Below the pieces are notes generated by a model. That model was given only the letters and a program-made list of their open reading frames with translations. It was not told the origin of the DNA and ran no database searches. A DNA stretch of 33,328 bases from an uncultured Massilia sp. (GTDB lineage Bacteria; Pseudomonadota; Gammaproteobacteria; Burkholderiales; Burkholderiaceae): assembly GCA_946886065.1 (NCBI GenBank), contig CAMPHU010000023.1, forward strand, positions 1 to 33,328, written 5' to 3'. The stretch's first letter is position 1, and the number at the start of each line of letters is the position of its first letter. Shown here in pieces: positions 29,619-33,328 of this stretch. The position numbers and the translations under genes were made by a program.

Positions 29619-31682
29619 TCACAGCTTCAGGCTGAGCGACACGTAGGCCGCGCGTCCGGGTCCCGGCGAGAACATCGGCTGCGCCTGTGTCGCCGGCCAG
29701 AAGAAGTTGTCGTACCAGGCGTATTCGTAGCGGCGGTCGGCCAGGTTCTTCACTTGGACATCGATGCTGGCGGTGGCCGAGAGCCGGTAGCGCAGATTGG
29801 CGTCGAACAGGACAAAGCCCCCGAACTTGCCCTGGGCGTTGGCGTTATCGATGAAATAGCCGCCCTGCGCGCGCCCCTGGAGCCCGAAGCGCAGCTTGCC
29901 TGATGCCCGGTATTCGGCGCCGGCGTTCGTGATATGGCGCGGTGTCGAGAACACTTCCTTGCCGGTCAAGGACATGCCGTCCGCGGCGAAAGCGCTGACC
30001 ACCTCGGCCTTCTGCACGGCGTGCGACAGCCACAGGTCCAGCCTGTCCGTGAGGCGGCCCGATGCCTGGATGTCGAGCCCTTCCCTGCGTGTGCGGCCCA
30101 GGCCCACCGTGGTGCCGGTGGCGGGCATGTTGGCCACTTCGTCGGTGGCGTCCTGGCGCCACAGGGCCAGGCGCAGGTCGCTGCGCGGCGCGGGCTTGAA
30201 CTTGAGGCCGAGTTCCTTGCCGGTGTTGATCGAAGCCGGGAAGGCCGCCTGCCCAGGCAGCAGGTAGGCCGGCGCGCCCGATCCGGTCAGGATCTGGAAG
30301 CTGCGGCCCCAGTTGGCGTACAGGCTGAGCCCCGGGAGCGGGCTGTAGACCATGCTCAGCTTGGGCTGCCTGATCCAGCCGACGTCCTGCAGGCGGGCAG
30401 CGCCGCCGCCGCCGGCGAGCGCCATCGCGCCCGAGAACTTGTCCGCCCGGAAGGCAGGAATCAGCTTGACGTTCGTGCTCGGCCGGATGATGGCCTGCAG
30501 GTAGGCGCCCACGTTGTCGAGCGTGTAGCTGTCGTCGTTCTGGACCGACGCGGGAGCGCTGAAGTCGGTCGGGACGGCATAACGGTAGCGGGTGCGCCGG
30601 TAGTGGTTGTCCTGTTGCTCGGCATTGACGCCGCCGTCCAGGGTCAGCCTGTCTCCGAGGCGCCAGGTGAGATTGCCAAGGTAGCCGCGCTGCCGTTCGT
30701 CCCACTGGCGGCGCTGGCGCGGCGCCGTGCCGGCCGGATTGCTGGTGAAGCTCACCCGGCGGTCATCGGTATAGCTGTTGAAGTAAAGCTTGTTGCTGAA
30801 GAAGGCGTCCGGTGTGAACTGCCAGTCCAGGTGGACACTGGCGTGCTCCATTTCGCGCTCGCTCTTGTCGTTCGCATTTTTTGCGGGCGACTGGCGCCGG
30901 TCCTGCGCCAGCTCGGCGGCCGTCAGGAACCCCGGTTCCTCGGCCTCGTGCCGGTAGCTGCGCACTACCAGGCCGGCCTTGAGCTTGCCGTCGGCCGAGT
31001 GTACAAACCATTTGGCGCCGGCCGAGTGCTTGTCGGAGTCGTCGTGGCCACGGTAGCCGCCGGATGCCTGCCTGGCGAAGAAGTAGTTCTGGGCGAAGCC
31101 GCCGGCCTCGCGCCCCAGCGCAAGCTGGAGTTCGCGGGTGGCGAAGCTGCCATAGGTGAAGCGTCCTTCCGTGTAGTTGCCGCCCCGGCGCGTGCCGAAG
31201 CCGATATTGCCGCCGATGTTGTGCAGGCCGTAGCGCGGATCGTTGGTGCCGCGCACGACTTCGATGTAGTCGATCTCGAGCGGAAAGATCATGTCGATGA
31301 AGCGCTGGTTGCCGCTGTTGACGTTGCTGGGAATGCCGTCGATCAGGACCTTGATGCCGTTGATATAGCCTTCCCCGTTGAAGGCGCGGAAGGTGGCCTT
31401 GCCCGACTCGGCGCCCATGCGGGTCTCGGTCAGCTGGACGCCGGGGAGCTGGCCGACCAGCTCCCAGCTGTTCATGACGTTCTTGTCCTCGACCTTGTCC
31501 GCGCCGAGCACGTCGACCGAGGTGAGAACGCTGTTGCTCAGCAAAGGGCCGCCGCTGCGCTGGGCGCTGACGCGGACTTCTCCGATGACGATCACGGGAT
31601 CGTCGGTCGAAGCGGCTTGGGAGGCCTGGGAGGCGAATGGCAGGGTCGAGGCGAGGACGACAGGCAGGAAGCTTCTTTTCAT
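29619..31682 (-). CDS. TonB-dependent receptor, probably iron-regulated
   Basis: A 687-aa TonB-dependent receptor. A signal peptide is visible (residues 1 to about 23, MKRSFLPVVLASTLPFASQA), the TonB box region is EVRVSAQ, and the plug includes FRAFNGEGYINGIKVLIDGI and IEVVRGTNDPRYGLHNIGG. The barrel ends YVSLSLKL, with Leu rather than the usual aromatic terminal residue. Sequence features match ferric-chelate receptors more than nutrient receptors, and a Fur-box-like region lies 29-55 bp upstream. ATG 31682 is taken because the signal peptide starts there; an upstream in-frame extension to 31790 would run across the Fur-like region and the terminator and is rejected. The Shine-Dalgarno is weak. 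The DUF1624 gene follows in the same transcript. Confidence 0.9.
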   Translation of the reverse strand: MKRSFLPVVLASTLPFASQASQAASTDDPVIVIGEVRVSAQRSGGPLLSNSVLTSVDVLGADKVEDKNVMNSWELVGQLPGVQLTETRMGAESGKATFRAFNGEGYINGIKVLIDGIPSNVNSGNQRFIDMIFPLEIDYIEVVRGTNDPRYGLHNIGGNIGFGTRRGGNYTEGRFTYGSFATRELQLALGREAGGFAQNYFFARQASGGYRGHDDSDKHSAGAKWFVHSADGKLKAGLVVRSYRHEAEEPGFLTAAELAQDRRQSPAKNANDKSEREMEHASVHLDWQFTPDAFFSNKLYFNSYTDDRRVSFTSNPAGTAPRQRRQWDERQRGYLGNLTWRLGDRLTLDGGVNAEQQDNHYRRTRYRYAVPTDFSAPASVQNDDSYTLDNVGAYLQAIIRPSTNVKLIPAFRADKFSGAMALAGGGGAARLQDVGWIRQPKLSMVYSPLPGLSLYANWGRSFQILTGSGAPAYLLPGQAAFPASINTGKELGLKFKPAPRSDLRLALWRQDATDEVANMPATGTTVGLGRTRREGLDIQASGRLTDRLDLWLSHAVQKAEVVSAFAADGMSLTGKEVFSTPRHITNAGAEYRASGKLRFGLQGRAQGGYFIDNANAQGKFGGFVLFDANLRYRLSATASIDVQVKNLADRRYEYAWYDNFFWPATQAQPMFSPGPGRAAYVSLSLKL

Positions 31683-31710
31683 TATTGGCGAACTGTTCAG
31701 CGGAGACACC

Positions 31711-31737
31711 CATAATGATAACGGCTTCTCAATATCG
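31711..31737. promoter_or_regulatory. Fur box-like region of receptor gene
   Basis: CATAATGATAAC (31711-31722) gives two consecutive near-perfect NATAAT-type hexamers in the Fur 6-1-6 array, and a weak opposing element (CAATATC) ends at 31737. The match is poorer than at 5667-5713, so Fur control is possible but less certain. Confidence 0.5.
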
Positions 31738-31775
31738 ATTGCAAGTAGGGGCGCCGTGAAGCAGCCGCCCAAATG

Positions 31776-31803
31776 AAAAGACCCTCGCATGCGAGGGTCT
31801 TTT
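31776..31803 (-). terminator. 28-bp perfectly palindromic intrinsic terminator
   Basis: A perfect self-complementary sequence centred at 31789/31790 (AAAAGACCCTCGC then GCATGC core and mirror arm) ends in TTTT in both directions. On the minus strand it follows the CNNM gene stop by 17 bp; on the plus strand nothing obvious reads into it. It is also upstream of the receptor gene, isolating the two units. Confidence 0.85.
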
Positions 31804-31820
31804 ATCGAAAGCGTCTTGCC

Positions 31821-33128
31821 TCAGCCTGGCTGGCCCGGCTCCTTCGGCGCCAGGTGCCGCACCAGCAGCTGGTCGATGCGATAGTGGTCGACGTCGAGCA
31901 CCTCGAACTTGACGCCCTGGTACTCGACGCTGTCGGTCCGCTTGGGCACCTTGCGCAGCATGTACATCATGAAGCCGGCCGCGGTCTCGTAATTCTCCTC
32001 CTCGGGCAGGCTTTCCAGGCCGAGCGTGCGCTTGACGTCGCCGACCGGCGTGCTGCCGTCGATCAGCCATGAACCGTCCTCGCGCTGCATGATCTGCTCG
32101 TCCTGCTCCATCGGATTGCCCCAGCTGCCCATCACGGTCAGCATGATGTCGCTGAGGGTGATCACGCCCATCACCAGCGCGTACTCGTTGATCACGACGG
32201 CGAAGGTTTCCTTGGTGGCGCGGAAGCGGTCCAGCAGCTCCGACAGGGTCAGGGTGTCGGGGATGATCAGGACGGTGCGGATGCTCGATTCGTTCAGCTG
32301 GAACAGCGACTGCTTGTTCAGCAGCCGCACCAGGATGTCGCGCGTGTCCACGTAGCCGATCACGCGGTCGATGGTGCCGTCGCAGACGGGAAACTTGGAA
32401 TACTTGGCGATCTTCTGCCGGACGCTGTCTTCGGTTTCGTTGAGGTTGAAGTAGACGATGCTGTCGCGGTTGGTCATGGCCGACGCAACCGAGCGCGATT
32501 CCAGCTCGAAGACGTTCTCGATGAAGTGCTGCTCCTGCTTCTGCAGGACACCAGCCTGCGCGCCGGCTTCCACCGCGGCGGAGATTTCGTCGAAGGTGAT
32601 GCTGTCCTCGCGCGTGGTGTCGACCTTGAACACGCGGAAGATCAGGTTGGCCACGAGGTTGAGCATCCACGACAGGGGCTTGCAGATGCGGATGACGACC
32701 AGCACCGGATTGATGACCGCGACCGCGATGCGCTCCGGTGCGATCATGGCCAGGCGCTTGGGCATCAGGTCGGAAAACAGGATGAACAGGAAGGTGACGA
32801 ACAGGAAGGACAGCGCGAAGCCGATGTTGTCGAGCCACGGTCCGGTGTAGAAACTCGAGATCCACTCGATGAAATAGGGTCGCAGGGCGCCCTCGCCCAG
32901 GATACCGCCGAGGATGGCGATGGCGTTGAGCCCGATCTGGGAGGCGGCGAAGAATTCGGCCGACTGCATCTGCAGCGCCATGACCTTCAGGGCGCGCTCG
33001 TCGCCGGCTTCGGCCAGCAGCTTGAGCTTGATCTTGCGCGCGCCGGCGAAGGCGATCTCGGTGAGGGACAGGAAACCTGCGGCCAGCACAAGGCAGGCCA
33101 GTAGCACGACATGTTGAAACAAACTCAC
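31821..33128 (-). CDS. CNNM/CorC-family (hemolysin family) CBS-domain membrane protein
   Basis: A 435-aa membrane protein of the CNNM/CorC/HlyC type, linked to magnesium/cobalt transport or efflux. Domain order: DUF21/CNNM transmembrane domain with four hydrophobic segments in about residues 1-190 (FLSLTEIAFAGARKIKLKLL and LFVTFLFILFSDLMPKRLA), a CBS pair at about 205-325 (including IGYVDTRDILVRLL and VVINEYALVMGVITLSDIM), and the C-terminal CorC_HlyC domain with EDGSWLIDGS (about 340-425). Length is typical. Start is GTG 33128 (VSLFQHVV), with AGGTG about five bases upstream; longer in-frame readings to 33299 run through the promoter. It is a single-gene unit. Confidence 0.92.
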   Translation of the reverse strand: MSLFQHVVLLACLVLAAGFLSLTEIAFAGARKIKLKLLAEAGDERALKVMALQMQSAEFFAASQIGLNAIAILGGILGEGALRPYFIEWISSFYTGPWLDNIGFALSFLFVTFLFILFSDLMPKRLAMIAPERIAVAVINPVLVVIRICKPLSWMLNLVANLIFRVFKVDTTREDSITFDEISAAVEAGAQAGVLQKQEQHFIENVFELESRSVASAMTNRDSIVYFNLNETEDSVRQKIAKYSKFPVCDGTIDRVIGYVDTRDILVRLLNKQSLFQLNESSIRTVLIIPDTLTLSELLDRFRATKETFAVVINEYALVMGVITLSDIMLTVMGSWGNPMEQDEQIMQREDGSWLIDGSTPVGDVKRTLGLESLPEEENYETAAGFMMYMLRKVPKRTDSVEYQGVKFEVLDVDHYRIDQLLVRHLAPKEPGQPG

Positions 33129-33170
33129 GGGGCACCTGGGCGTTGAAGACGGGCGAACGTCACTCTCAGC

Positions 33171-33199
33171 AGTATAGGTTTTGCAAGTAGCTATCGCAA
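33171..33199 (-). promoter_or_regulatory. Sigma70 promoter of the CNNM/CorC gene
   Basis: On the minus strand TTGCGA (33199-33194), an exact 17-bp spacer and TATACT (33176-33171) place the transcript start near 33164, giving a 35-nt leader before the GTG at 33128. Confidence 0.7.
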
Positions 33200-33261
33200 C
33201 AGCTGCCAAGCCCGGTACGAGGGCCAGACGATGAGAACGGCTCCAGAGTATCAATGTTCTG

Positions 33262-33304
33262 TTGGCGGAACCGTCGCCCCTGCGTAGGCCGGGCCCCAAG
33301 TTGA
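33262..33304. repeat. Candidate dispersed intergenic repeat
   Basis: A GTCGCCCCTGCGTAGGCCGG-type sequence just upstream of the CNNM promoter looks like the short intergenic repeats (REP-like) common in GC-rich beta/gammaproteobacteria. Only one copy is in this window, so the identification rests on resemblance. No gene is seen in 33200-33328. Confidence 0.35.
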
Positions 33305-33328
33305 GCGCCCCGACAGCGCATGCAAACT

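Noticed and set aside
29934..31715. A 593-codon plus-strand frame opposite the third TonB receptor
   Set aside because: No protein family features; the minus-strand receptor has signal peptide, plug and barrel.
31683..31790. An upstream extension of the third TonB receptor
   Set aside because: It would translate the Fur-like region and half of a perfect terminator palindrome; the signal peptide starts at 31682.
1..33328. tRNA, rRNA, CRISPR arrays, insertion sequences, integrases, phage genes, riboswitches
   Set aside because: Looked for but none seen; the window has no long inverted terminal repeats, regular spaced repeats or transposase motifs.

Overview
The window is about 33 kb of very GC-rich, densely coding DNA with strong GC bias at third codon positions, so long spurious open frames occur on the strand opposite most genes. 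Gene content suggests a free-living Gram-negative betaproteobacterium, most likely of the Oxalobacteraceae (Massilia/Telluria group). The clues are three TonB-dependent outer-membrane receptors, a single-chain indolepyruvate:ferredoxin oxidoreductase, a spinster-type MFS carrier, a CNNM/CorC protein and several transcription factors. The genus is an inference from gene families, not from a marker gene. I saw no rRNA, tRNA, CRISPR array, insertion sequence, integrase or phage gene.

Layout. (1) 1-3367: a partial zinc alcohol/formaldehyde dehydrogenase, a YpfJ-type zinc metallopeptidase preceded by a 61-aa charged protein, and a divergent HemK-like methyltransferase. (2) 3411-6958: an iron module in which a siderophore-type TonB receptor and a PepSY membrane reductase diverge from one intergenic region carrying two Fur-box-like sites. 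(3) 6971-9980: an esterase and a TetR regulator diverge from a D-arabinitol 4-dehydrogenase-like gene; the shared promoter holds two related TetR-type operators. (4) 9977-14030: an Lrp/AsnC regulator divergent from the 1149-aa indolepyruvate oxidoreductase. (5) 14046-21834: an alpha/beta hydrolase, then a same-strand set of FAD-linked 2-hydroxyacid oxidase, TonB receptor, MetX-like alpha/beta hydrolase, spinster-like MFS carrier and FadR-type GntR regulator. (6) 21831-24883: JmjC-like cupin and FSR-like MFS exporter, divergent from an AraC regulator. (7) 24936-28461: secreted DUF1080 protein, LysR regulator, a degenerate HAD-like protein and an NDH-2 type dehydrogenase. (8) 28471-31737: a second probably iron-linked TonB receptor directly followed by a multi-spanning acyltransferase (DUF1624-like). 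(9) 31776-33328: a CNNM/CorC protein with a clear promoter and terminator.

The most interesting unit is region 5. It has parts for crossing the outer membrane (TonB receptor) and inner membrane (MFS), a hydrolase/acyltransferase, a flavin 2-hydroxyacid oxidase and a local FadR-type repressor. A strong promoter with a 14-bp palindrome over its -35 precedes it. It looks like a self-contained, locally regulated uptake-and-oxidation pathway for an unidentified hydroxyacid, ester or conjugate. The regulator gene at its end may be made from a leaderless transcript whose -35 shares nine bases with the first promoter.
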